Shown: positions 7,417 to 13,236, numbered from the stretch's first letter. The stretch: DNA of 14,466 nt from UBA7398 sp964597305 (GCA_964597305.1 CAZQWU010000033.1:1-14466); one strand, 5' to 3'. Made by a program: numbers and translations. Notes: generated from the sequence alone by a model not told the origin.

Positions 7417-7422
7417 TAATAT
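7417..7422 (+). promoter_or_regulatory. Candidate -10 element of the nag pair promoter
   Basis: TAATAT at 7417-7422 matches the -10 consensus in five of six positions apart from order in the centre. A start of transcription about 7 bases downstream would leave a leader of only 7 to 8 bases before the ATG at 7437. This fits the lack of any Shine-Dalgarno there; leaderless or near-leaderless mRNAs are common in actinobacteria. No good -35 is visible (TTCAAC at 7392-7397 is weak and too far). Confidence 0.4.
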
Positions 7423-7438
7423 GCGAAAATTCGCATAT
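7419..7438. promoter_or_regulatory. 20-base palindrome over the start of the SIS gene (candidate operator)
   Basis: The arms ATATGCGAA (7419-7427) and TTCGCATAT (7430-7438) are perfect inverted repeats separated by AA. The palindrome overlaps the candidate -10 and the first two bases of the ATG at 7437. A dimeric repressor bound here would block the promoter. If instead the region is transcribed by read-through from map, the RNA could fold on itself and hide the start codon. It does not resemble the DasR site known from Streptomyces amino-sugar genes. No regulator gene is in the window. Confidence 0.55.
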
Positions 7439-8468
7439 GACTACACCTGGTTCGTTAATGCGAGCCGAAATAGAAGAAATTCCCAGTGTTTTTTCCCGGT
7501 TAGCAGACCACTGGGCGGAGTATGTCGAACGCCTTAATCAATTCTCATTCGAACATTGTGATTCGGTCATCTTGGTAGCGCGTGGCACGTCTGATAATGC
7601 AGCGCTGTATCTGAAGTATTTAATCGAAACCATGGTGGGTATTCCAGTGGGATTGGCATCGCCATCAGTAGTCACGATTTACGGAGCGAAACTTCGATTC
7701 AAGAATTGTCTTGTTATTGCATTAAGCCAGAGCGGGCAATCACCAGATTTAGTTGCATATTCTCTTGCCGCAAAGGCGGGCGGAGCAAAAGTATTGGCGC
7801 TGACCAATGATTCGGAAAGCCCACTTGCCAAGAGCTCAGATCTTCATCTTTATTTACAGGCGGGTGAAGAGAAAGCAGTAGCAGCAACAAAAAGTTACTC
7901 AGCGCAACTGCTGTTAGCGCTTATGGTTGTTTCTGCATGGCAGAAAACCACTATCGACTTCGCTGCACTTATTCGTGAGGCAGGAAAAGCAGTCAATAAC
8001 ATGTCTCGAGTGTCGATGATCGCAGATGGTTTTGATCATCATCCTGGCGTGACCACATTGGGACGAGGTTTTGCCTACTGCAATGCCCATGAAGCAGCGC
8101 TCAAAATCAAAGAGACGTTAAAGGCACCTGTTTCATCATTCTCAAGCGCTGATTATCTTCACGGCCCCATCTCATCGCTCAATTCGAGTTCGCGCGTTAT
8201 TTTCTTAGCGCCAGCTGGCGTTGCCCACGAGGCCATGTCTGCCTCGGTAACGCGAATTCGAGAGATCACGCCATTTATCTATTGGATCGGAGCAGGTGCT
8301 CAACCCATCCCTGGTGAAATTTCATTGGGTGGAAGTGAACTTCCAGAGAAACTCGCTGTTATCGCTGACAGCATTATCTTGCAACAATTTGCGCTTGCAC
8401 TCGCAATAAAAAATGGTCTGAACCCTGATGCACCACTTGGTCTTTCTAAAGTGACAAAAACTAAATAA
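7437..8468 (+). CDS. Double-SIS sugar-phosphate isomerase, probable glucosamine-6-phosphate deaminase (NagB-II type)
   Basis: Encodes 343 residues with two SIS domains and no glutaminase domain, like the C-terminal half of GlmS and the AgaS / NagB-II group. Domain 1 has VARGTSDNA (47-55), ALSQSGQSPD (95-104) and AVAATKSYSAQ (147-157), the counterparts of the sugar-phosphate loops of GlmS. Domain 2 has LGRGFAYCNAHEAALKIKET (208-227) and ADYLHGP (238-244). The C-terminal LGLSKVTKT resembles the GlmS tail that covers the active site. Without glutaminase it cannot draw ammonia from glutamine, so deamination of glucosamine-6-phosphate to fructose-6-phosphate is the likely direction; the downstream nagA agrees. 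Other amino-sugar isomerase roles remain possible. ATG 7437 is chosen as the first start after a promoter-like element; no Shine-Dalgarno is present. The stop overlaps nagA (TAATG). Confidence 0.85.
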   Translation: MTTPGSLMRAEIEEIPSVFSRLADHWAEYVERLNQFSFEHCDSVILVARGTSDNAALYLKYLIETMVGIPVGLASPSVVTIYGAKLRFKNCLVIALSQSGQSPDLVAYSLAAKAGGAKVLALTNDSESPLAKSSDLHLYLQAGEEKAVAATKSYSAQLLLALMVVSAWQKTTIDFAALIREAGKAVNNMSRVSMIADGFDHHPGVTTLGRGFAYCNAHEAALKIKETLKAPVSSFSSADYLHGPISSLNSSSRVIFLAPAGVAHEAMSASVTRIREITPFIYWIGAGAQPIPGEISLGGSELPEKLAVIADSIILQQFALALAIKNGLNPDAPLGLSKVTKTK

Positions 8469-9532
8469 TGTTGCTGGAAAAAGGTGAATTTGCCACTTCG
8501 CAAGCTCTGATAAATCAATCGTGGATTGCCGGTGGCATAACTGTCGAAAATTCACTTCTCACCTCATATGGTGAGAAAAAAGGAAGTTCTGGTATCGCAA
8601 TCCCAGGTTTTATTGATCTCCAAGTCAATGGCCATGGTGGTGTCGATCTCTTGTCTGCACAATCGGTTTTGGATATTAAAAAAATTTCACGCTCGCTCTA
8701 TCGCTACGGCGTTGTAGGTTATTTACCCACGTTAATTACCGGGCCTCTCCATCAAACATTAGCGGCAATGTCGCTTATTGAATCAGCAAAACGTGAACAT
8801 GAACCTGGTGAAGCAAAAATCCTTGGAATTCATCTCGAAGGACCATTTATCTCTCGGGAGAAACCCGGAGTGCATCCATTGGAATACTTTCGTGATCCCG
8901 ATCAAAGCGTGATGGGTGAGTATTTACGTGCTGGGTCAGTAACAATGGTGACCATTGCACCAGAACTACCTGGTGCGTTAGAACTCATTTCCTATTTGTC
9001 GAGCATGGGCATCGTGGTGTCATTAGGACATTCCAACGCAAATGCTGCGCAAGCGCATGCCGGATTTGATGCAGGCGCACGGACTGTTACTCACTTATGG
9101 AATGCGATGCCAGCGATGACATCACGCGATCCAGGGTTAGTAGGAGTTGCTTTAGAACGCGATGATGTCGCAATACAAATTATTGTTGACTCGGTGCATC
9201 TTGCACCGGAAGTGATTGCCACAACTGTGAGCCACTGTGCAGATCGATTTATTGTTACTAATGATGCGGTTGCTCCAGCAGGATTAGGAAATGGTGAATT
9301 TCCGTTTGGCACATTTACTATCGATGTTCGAGAGGGTGTTGCAATGCGTAGTGATGGTGTGATTGCCGGTGGCGTTGAAGTTCTCGGAAATTCACTTACA
9401 CAATTGCGTGCCATGGGAATTTCCCGTGATCGTGCAATCGCCAGTATGACGGCACGGCCAGCCGCCTTAATTGGCCAGGAGTACATGGGATTGCTTGATC
9501 TGGGCTCACCGGTCCAAATCATCGCCGAATAA
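8468..9532 (+). CDS. nagA: N-acetylglucosamine-6-phosphate deacetylase
   Basis: Encodes 354 residues of the amidohydrolase superfamily. It cleaves N-acetylglucosamine-6-phosphate to glucosamine-6-phosphate and acetate, feeding the upstream SIS protein. Visible active-site parts are PGFIDLQVNGHGG (46-58), IHLEGPF with E124, LGHSNA with H188, TVTHLWNAM with H209, VDSVHLAPE with H244, and the catalytic aspartate D266 in TNDAVAPAG, spaced like E131, H195, H216, H251 and D273 of the Escherichia coli enzyme. It is somewhat short (usually about 380): the N-terminal beta-sandwich part before PGFID is only 45 residues. It is translationally coupled to the SIS gene by a TAATG junction. The pair is out of place in a ribosomal-protein cluster. 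Confidence 0.95.
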   Translation: MLLEKGEFATSQALINQSWIAGGITVENSLLTSYGEKKGSSGIAIPGFIDLQVNGHGGVDLLSAQSVLDIKKISRSLYRYGVVGYLPTLITGPLHQTLAAMSLIESAKREHEPGEAKILGIHLEGPFISREKPGVHPLEYFRDPDQSVMGEYLRAGSVTMVTIAPELPGALELISYLSSMGIVVSLGHSNANAAQAHAGFDAGARTVTHLWNAMPAMTSRDPGLVGVALERDDVAIQIIVDSVHLAPEVIATTVSHCADRFIVTNDAVAPAGLGNGEFPFGTFTIDVREGVAMRSDGVIAGGVEVLGNSLTQLRAMGISRDRAIASMTARPAALIGQEYMGLLDLGSPVQIIAE

Positions 9533-9586
9533 AGGCCCAATCGTTCGCTACCCCCGCACGGATTTCCCTTATTGGGAGCCCTGACA

Positions 9587-9592
9587 TAAAAT
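9587..9592 (+). promoter_or_regulatory. Candidate -10 element for infA
   Basis: TAAAAT at 9587-9592, inside GACATAAAATCG, is the best -10 match in the 139-base gap before infA. Transcription would begin near 9599, giving a leader of about 70 bases. A convincing -35 at normal spacing is lacking (TTCCCT at 9565-9570 is poor). A promoter is expected here because the nag pair upstream should be under separate control. Confidence 0.35.
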
Positions 9593-9600
9593 CGTCCTCT

Positions 9601-9612
9601 GCCCAAATGGGC
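9601..9612 (+). other. Small hairpin in the infA leader
   Basis: GCCCAAATGGGC at 9601-9612 is a perfect inverted repeat (arms GCCCA and TGGGC around AA). In RNA it would be a weak stem because the loop must be opened to about four bases. No U-tract follows (TCATCAATG), so it is not an intrinsic terminator. It would lie at the very 5' end of the infA leader if the candidate promoter is right. Confidence 0.35.
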
Positions 9613-9663
9613 TCATCAATGAAATTTCGACAAATGAGAAATCAGATGTTGAGGATTGTGTAG
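9607..9663 (+). other. Possible leader ORF of 18 codons before infA
   Basis: An ATG at 9607 opens the frame MGSSMKFRQMRNQMLRIV with its TAG at 9661-9663, just where the infA ribosome binding site AGGGAG (9662-9667) begins. Further in-frame ATG codons lie at 9619, 9634 and 9646. None has a clear Shine-Dalgarno. Ribosomes ending here would be released 8 bases before the infA TTG, so a coupling role is conceivable, but a frame this short can occur by chance. Confidence 0.2.
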
Positions 9664-9671
9664 GGAGAAGC

Positions 9672-9893
9672 TTGGCTAAAAAAGACGGCGCCATCGAAAT
9701 CGAAGGCACTGTTGCTGAAGCACTACCGAACGCAATGTTTCGTGTTGAGCTGACAAATGGACACGTTGTACTAGCGCACATCAGCGGAAAGATGCGACAG
9801 AACTACATTCGCATTCTTCCGGCAGATCGTGTGATTGTAGAACTGAGTCCGTATGACTTAACCAGAGGGCGAATTATCTATCGTTACAAGTAA
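9672..9893 (+). CDS. infA: Translation initiation factor IF-1 (TTG start)
   Basis: Encodes 73 residues, the standard IF-1 length. The protein reads (M)AKKDGAIEIEGTVAEALPNA, then FRVELTNGHVVLAHISGKMR and a C-terminal LTRGRIIYRYK, a single OB-fold of the S1 type. IF-1 occupies the 30S A site during initiation. The start is TTG at 9672: the next residues match the usual MAKKDG-type N-terminus exactly, and GGGAG at 9663-9667 is upstream with short spacing (4 bases). No ATG or GTG fits. A TTG start plus an individual leader suggests that IF-1 output is set below that of its neighbours. rpmJ follows after 12 bases. Confidence 0.96.
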   Translation: MAKKDGAIEIEGTVAEALPNAMFRVELTNGHVVLAHISGKMRQNYIRILPADRVIVELSPYDLTRGRIIYRYK

Positions 9894-9905
9894 AGCGAGG
9901 ATGTT

Positions 9906-10019
9906 GTGAAGGTTAAACCAAGCGTGAAGAAGATCTGCGATAAGTGCAAAGTTGTACGTCGTAATGGTCGCGTAATGGTTATTTGCGACAATCTTCGTCA
10001 CAAGCAACGACAAGGGTAA
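9906..10019 (+). CDS. rpmJ: Ribosomal protein L36 (GTG start)
   Basis: Encodes 37 residues, (M)KVKPSVKKICDKCKVVRRNG followed by RVMVICDNLRHKQRQG. The zinc-ribbon ligands C11, C14, C27 and H32 are all present, so this is the zinc-binding form. L36 is the smallest 50S protein and contacts 23S rRNA near L6 and L16. The start is GTG at 9906, since the ATG at 9901 runs into TGA after two codons; GAGG at 9897-9900 is the ribosome binding site, with short spacing. It sits 12 bases after infA, the normal order, and is followed by a 124-base structured gap. Confidence 0.96.
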   Translation: MKVKPSVKKICDKCKVVRRNGRVMVICDNLRHKQRQG

Positions 10020-10143
10020 GTAAAGTTAAAAACTTAATAAGAGAACGCGTGACACAACTGAGAAATCAGACCTCTTGCCCGAAGGCGGGAGCCCTCACGG
10101 GGAGTGTTGCGGAGGACCTTCGGATAATGGAAAAAGGTAAGTA
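10020..10143 (+). promoter_or_regulatory. Structured leader before rpsM
   Basis: This 124-base gap holds several potential RNA hairpins. CTGA-GAAA-TCAG at 10058-10069 has a GNRA-type tetraloop. CCCG-AAGG-CGGG lies at 10078-10089 and a CCC/GGG stem at 10092-10101. CCGAAGG at 10079-10085 can alternatively pair with CCTTCGG at 10117-10123, which would enclose the GGAGGA at 10111-10116. The alternatives exclude each other, as in a control leader. In Escherichia coli the rpsM leader is the target of S4 autoregulation, and rpsD lies in this operon too, but I see no sequence match to that element. Function is inferred. Confidence 0.4.
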
Positions 10144-10144
10144 A
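10127..10144 (+). other. Five-codon mini-ORF coupled to rpsM
   Basis: ATG 10127 opens MEKGK and stops with TAA 10142-10144, which shares its last base with the rpsM ATG (TAATG). GGAGGA at 10111-10116, ten bases upstream of ATG 10127, is the strongest Shine-Dalgarno in the gap, stronger than the AAAGG directly before rpsM. Ribosomes may therefore load on the mini-ORF and pass to rpsM by re-initiation. Overlap and ribosome binding site are seen; use is inference. Confidence 0.4.
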
Positions 10145-10521
10145 TGGCCCGTCTAGTTGGCGTCGACCTGCCGCGTGAAAAACGGCTTGAGGTCGCGCTT
10201 CAATACATTTTCGGTATTGGCCAAACTCGTGCGCATGCAACACTTGCAGCGACTGGCGTATCCGGAGATATTCGCGTAAAAGATTTGCAAGAACCAGATC
10301 TCATCAAGCTTCGTGAATATATCGAAGCAAATTACAAAATCGAAGGTGATCTCCGTCGAGAAATTGCTGGCGATATTCGTCGCAAAGTTGAAATTCAGTG
10401 CTACCAAGGAATTCGTCACCGCAAGGGTTTGCCTGTTCGCGGACAACGAACACATACCAATGCGCGTACTCGAAAAGGTCCACGTGTTGCAATCGCAGGT
10501 AAGAAGAAGGAGACCAAGTAA
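10144..10521 (+). CDS. rpsM: Ribosomal protein S13
   Basis: Encodes 125 residues. MARLVGVDLPREKRLEVALQ, YIFGIGQTRA with the helix-hairpin-helix, LREYIEANYKIEGDLRREI, and the conserved CYQGIRHRKGLPVRGQRTHT followed by NARTRKGP are unmistakable S13. S13 is in the 30S head, contacts the P-site tRNA with its basic tail, and bridges to L5. The direct ribosome binding site is AAAGG at 10133-10137; a mini-ORF also overlaps its start. The stop overlaps the rpsK ATG by one base. Confidence 0.98.
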   Translation: MARLVGVDLPREKRLEVALQYIFGIGQTRAHATLAATGVSGDIRVKDLQEPDLIKLREYIEANYKIEGDLRREIAGDIRRKVEIQCYQGIRHRKGLPVRGQRTHTNARTRKGPRVAIAGKKKETK

Positions 10522-10946
10522 TGGCCGCCCCTAAAGCAAAGACTGCTGCAACCACACCCGCTAAAGGCAAGGTGAAGACCAGAAAGAAAGAGAAGAAGAA
10601 CATCGCCTTTGGTCACGCCTATATCAAGAGCACCTTTAACAACACCATTATTTCCATCACCGATCCAACTGGTGCCGTGATCTCCTGGTCTTCATCAGGT
10701 CAGATTGGCTTTAAAGGATCGAAGAAATCAACGCCATTTGCTGCGCAACTAGCTGCCGAAGCTGCTGCACGTAAAGCACAAGAGCATGGCTTGAAAAAAG
10801 TAGATGTTTTCGTGAAGGGCCCTGGCTCAGGTCGCGAAACTGCAATCCGTTCATTGCAAGCAGCTGGTTTGGAAGTTGGAGCGATTTCTGATGTCACTCC
10901 AATGGCACATAACGGTTGCCGCCCACCGAAACCACGTCGAGTTTAA
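10521..10946 (+). CDS. rpsK: Ribosomal protein S11
   Basis: Encodes 141 residues: a lysine- and alanine-rich extension of about 27 residues, then the S11 core from NIAFGHAYIKSTFNNTIISI. The conserved GFKGSKKSTPFAAQLAAEAA, VFVKGPGSGRETAIRSL and DVTPMAHNGCRPPKPRRV blocks are all present. S11 lies on the 30S platform near the mRNA exit and E site. Actinobacterial S11 commonly carries such a basic N-terminal extension. The start is fixed by the TAATG overlap with rpsM. The stop is 17 bases before rpsD. Confidence 0.98.
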   Translation: MAAPKAKTAATTPAKGKVKTRKKEKKNIAFGHAYIKSTFNNTIISITDPTGAVISWSSSGQIGFKGSKKSTPFAAQLAAEAAARKAQEHGLKKVDVFVKGPGSGRETAIRSLQAAGLEVGAISDVTPMAHNGCRPPKPRRV

Positions 10947-10963
10947 GGAAAGGAAGAGAAAAC

Positions 10964-11590
10964 ATGGCTCGTTATTCAGGAGCAGACTGCAAACGTTGCC
11001 GTCGCGAAAAAGTGAAGCTCTTCCTCAAGGGCTCAAAGTGCGATGGTCCAAAGTGTCCCATTGAGTCACGTCCATTCCCACCGGGACAACATGGTCGTGG
11101 TCGCGCAAAAGAGAGTGAATACCTCTTACAGATGCGCGAAAAGCAAAAGTGCGCACGTATTTACGGTGTACTTGAACGACAGTTCCGAAATTATTATGAA
11201 GAGGCGAGCAGACTTGCTGGAAAAACTGGTGAGAACCTTTTGATTCTTCTTGAGACACGACTCGATAACGTGATCTATCGCGCCGGTTTTGCCAAGAGCC
11301 GAGATATGGCGCGCCAGATCGTTCGACACGGTCACATCCTCGTCAATGGAAAGAAGGTCGACATTCCCTCGTACCGAGTTTCCACTTTTGATTTGGTTGA
11401 AGTACAACAAAAATCGCAAGACTTGACGCCATTTATTGTGGCGAGCGCCGAGTTTGGTGAGAAATCAGTTCCATCATGGATGGAAGTGGTCCCATCAGCA
11501 ATGCGGATCATCATTCACGGTCAACCAAACCGTGCAGTGATTGATACTCAAGTTCAAGAGCAGTTGATTGTTGAACTTTATTCCAAGTAA
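10964..11590 (+). CDS. rpsD: Ribosomal protein S4, zinc-binding form
   Basis: Encodes 208 residues. After MARYSGAD comes a C9-x2-C12-x13-C26-x4-C31 zinc knuckle, then SRPFPPGQHGRGRAKESEYL, a helical domain with YGVLERQFRNYY, and the S4 RNA-binding domain RLDNVIYRAGFAKSRDMARQ to LVNGKKVDIPSYRV. S4 nucleates assembly of the 30S body and often autoregulates the alpha operon. As I recall, Mycobacterium and Streptomyces S4 lack these cysteines, so the C+ form is noteworthy here. ATG 10964 is chosen because AAGGAAAGGAAG lies just upstream and relatives start MARY; an in-frame ATG at 10916 lies inside rpsK. Confidence 0.97.
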   Translation: MARYSGADCKRCRREKVKLFLKGSKCDGPKCPIESRPFPPGQHGRGRAKESEYLLQMREKQKCARIYGVLERQFRNYYEEASRLAGKTGENLLILLETRLDNVIYRAGFAKSRDMARQIVRHGHILVNGKKVDIPSYRVSTFDLVEVQQKSQDLTPFIVASAEFGEKSVPSWMEVVPSAMRIIIHGQPNRAVIDTQVQEQLIVELYSK

Positions 11591-11628
11591 TTCTTTGGTT
11601 TAACGCCGTAAAAGGCACCGAAAAAACT

Positions 11629-11634
11629 TAATAT
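11629..11634 (+). promoter_or_regulatory. Weak candidate -10 element before rpoA
   Basis: TAATAT at 11629-11634 is the only -10-like hexamer in the 98-base rpsD-rpoA gap. No -35 at proper spacing is evident. An internal promoter for rpoA is plausible because the gap is long for this cluster, but the evidence is slight. Confidence 0.2.
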
Positions 11635-11646
11635 CAGTAAAGAGAA

Positions 11647-11668
11647 GGACATCAAATAGCGGATGTCC
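11647..11668 (+). other. Hairpin upstream of rpoA
   Basis: GGACATC at 11647-11653 and GATGTCC at 11662-11668 form a perfect 7-bp stem with an 8-base loop (AAATAGCG). It ends ten bases before the rpoA ribosome binding site GGAGG (11678-11682) and has no following T-tract, so it is not a terminator. It could be a target for a regulatory ribosomal protein, an RNA-processing signal or simply an mRNA stabiliser. Confidence 0.5.
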
Positions 11669-11688
11669 CAGACCTATGGAGGAAGCCA

Positions 11689-12693
11689 GTGCTCATTGCA
11701 CAACGTCCAGTACTTTCAGAGGAAGTAGTAAACGAGAGCCGTTCACGATTTGTGATCGAACCGTTAGAACCAGGCTTTGGTTACACCCTTGGAAATTCAC
11801 TCCGCCGTACCTTGCTCTCATCTATTCCTGGAGCAGCTGTTACCAGCATCCGAGTAAATGGAGCACTTCACGAGTTCAGCACTCTTGAAGGCGTGAAAGA
11901 AGATCTCACTGAGATCGTGCTTAACATCAAAAACCTTGTGTTTTCATCTGATAACGATGAGCCAACCATTGCTTATATCCGCAAGAGCGGTGAAGGCAAA
12001 GTTACTGGCGCTGATGTTGGCGTTCCTGCTGGGGTACAGGTCCATAACCCAGATCTTCACATTGCAACCCTCAATGGAAAAGCAAACGTTGAGATAGAGC
12101 TAACAATCGAACGCGGTCGCGGATACGTAACTGCCGTTCAGAATAAACAAGTTGGCGCAGAGATCGGTCGCATTCCCGTTGACTCCATATATTCACCAGT
12201 GTTGCGTGTTACGTATAAAGTTGAAGCAACTCGTGTTGAACAACGTACCGACTTCGATCGCTTAATCGTTGATGTAGAAACAAAGCGTTCTATCTCGCCA
12301 CGCGATGCCATGGCATCAGCGGGTAAGACGTTGGTAGAACTCTTCGGTCTTGCTCATGAATTGAACTATTCAGCTGAAGGCATTGACCTCGGTCCATCCA
12401 TCCAAGATGCTGCGCTTGCTGCTGATCTTGCACTTCCGATTGAAGATCTCGATCTCACTGTTCGTTCCTATAACTGCCTCAAGCGTGAAGGAATTCATAC
12501 AGTTGGTGAATTGATCGGACGAAGTGAAGCTGATCTCTTAGATATTCGAAATTTTGGTTCTAAATCAATCGACGAAGTGAAAGCTAAATTGCATTCAATG
12601 GGAATGCAATTGAAGGACTCACCAGTTGGCTTTGATCCAACCAAGCATCAGAACTATGGAATCGATGTTGATCTCGATTCAGATCAAGCCTAA
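11689..12693 (+). CDS. rpoA: RNA polymerase alpha subunit (GTG start)
   Basis: Encodes 334 residues. The alpha dimer is the scaffold on which beta and beta' assemble, and its C-terminal domain contacts UP elements and activators. The N-terminal domain covers about residues 1-230, with FVIEPLEPGFGYTLGNSLRR TLLSS (21-45) as the assembly-critical segment. After a linker, the C-terminal domain (about 250-310) has LTVRSYNCLKREGIHTVGEL, where R259 matches the DNA-contacting R265 of Escherichia coli, and LLDIRNFGSKSIDEVKAKL. A short acidic tail ends the protein. The start is GTG at 11689, with GGAGG at 11678-11682 six bases upstream and the expected LIAQRP N-terminus. An overlapping frame from ATG 11676 is a shadow. 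Confidence 0.98.
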   Translation: MLIAQRPVLSEEVVNESRSRFVIEPLEPGFGYTLGNSLRRTLLSSIPGAAVTSIRVNGALHEFSTLEGVKEDLTEIVLNIKNLVFSSDNDEPTIAYIRKSGEGKVTGADVGVPAGVQVHNPDLHIATLNGKANVEIELTIERGRGYVTAVQNKQVGAEIGRIPVDSIYSPVLRVTYKVEATRVEQRTDFDRLIVDVETKRSISPRDAMASAGKTLVELFGLAHELNYSAEGIDLGPSIQDAALAADLALPIEDLDLTVRSYNCLKREGIHTVGELIGRSEADLLDIRNFGSKSIDEVKAKLHSMGMQLKDSPVGFDPTKHQNYGIDVDLDSDQA

Positions 12694-12702
12694 GGAGTAA
12701 CG

Positions 12703-13194
12703 ATGCCAAAACCATCACGCGGCCCACGTCTGGGAGCAGGTCCTGCTCACGAACGTCTCTTGCTACGAACCTTGGCAGAGCAACTTTTCCAACATGGAAA
12801 AGTGAAGACCACTGAGGCGAAAGCGAAGAAGTTACGTCCACTTGCCGAAAAACTTATTACGCATGCAAAGAAAGGTGATCTCGCATCACGTCGACTTGTG
12901 TCAGCACAAATTTCTAACAAGAGCGTTGTGCACACTCTCTTCACTGATATTGGGCCGCGATTTGAAGCGCGCAACGGTGGCTACACTCGCATTACTAAAG
13001 TGGGTCCACGTAAGGGCGATAACGCTCCAATGGCAGTAATCGAAGTTCTCAAGGATGGCGTCACTGCGAAACAAGCAACTGTTGATGAAGCAGAAGCTGT
13101 AACTAAATCTGCAGCAAAGAAGTCACCTGCAAAGAAAGCCCCTGCTAAGAAGGCACCTGCTAAGAAGGCAGCGAAAAAGGCTGCGGCGAAGTAA
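12703..13194 (+). CDS. rplQ: Ribosomal protein L17 with Lys/Ala/Pro-rich tail
   Basis: Encodes 163 residues. The core (about 1-117) has MPKPSRGPRLGAGPAHERLL, LRTLAEQLFQHGKVKTTEAK, AKKLRPLAEKLITHAKKGD and GGYTRITKVGPRKGDNAPMA. L17 lies near the tunnel exit of the 50S subunit. A tail of about 46 residues follows and ends in a run of AKK, PAKK and APAKK units, resembling a histone-H1 tail; such tails are frequent on actinobacterial L17. AAGGAG at 12692-12697 is five bases before the ATG. As the last gene of the alpha operon, it is followed after 46 bases by a strong intrinsic terminator. Confidence 0.97.
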   Translation: MPKPSRGPRLGAGPAHERLLLRTLAEQLFQHGKVKTTEAKAKKLRPLAEKLITHAKKGDLASRRLVSAQISNKSVVHTLFTDIGPRFEARNGGYTRITKVGPRKGDNAPMAVIEVLKDGVTAKQATVDEAEAVTKSAAKKSPAKKAPAKKAPAKKAAKKAAAK

Positions 13195-13236
13195 TCGCTC
13201 GCACCTGATTGATTTCGACGGCAGACGAGTTCTCGA

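Noticed and set aside
7437..8468. The SIS gene as a second glmS
   Set aside because: The N-terminal glutaminase domain with its catalytic cysteine is missing, and the nagA neighbour points to breakdown rather than synthesis.
9601..9612. GCCCAAATGGGC as terminator of the nag pair
   Set aside because: The loop is too small and no T-tract follows; a weak long-range pairing of CCCAAT (about 9536) with ATTGGG (9571-9576) is no better.
10916..10963. Earlier ATG start for rpsD
   Set aside because: It lies within the rpsK coding end; ATG 10964 gives the standard MARY N-terminus with a purine-rich ribosome binding site.
11676..11888. 70-codon frame overlapping the start of rpoA
   Set aside because: Its residues show no family pattern and it sits in another frame of a certain gene. 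The GGAGG lies inside it and serves the rpoA GTG.
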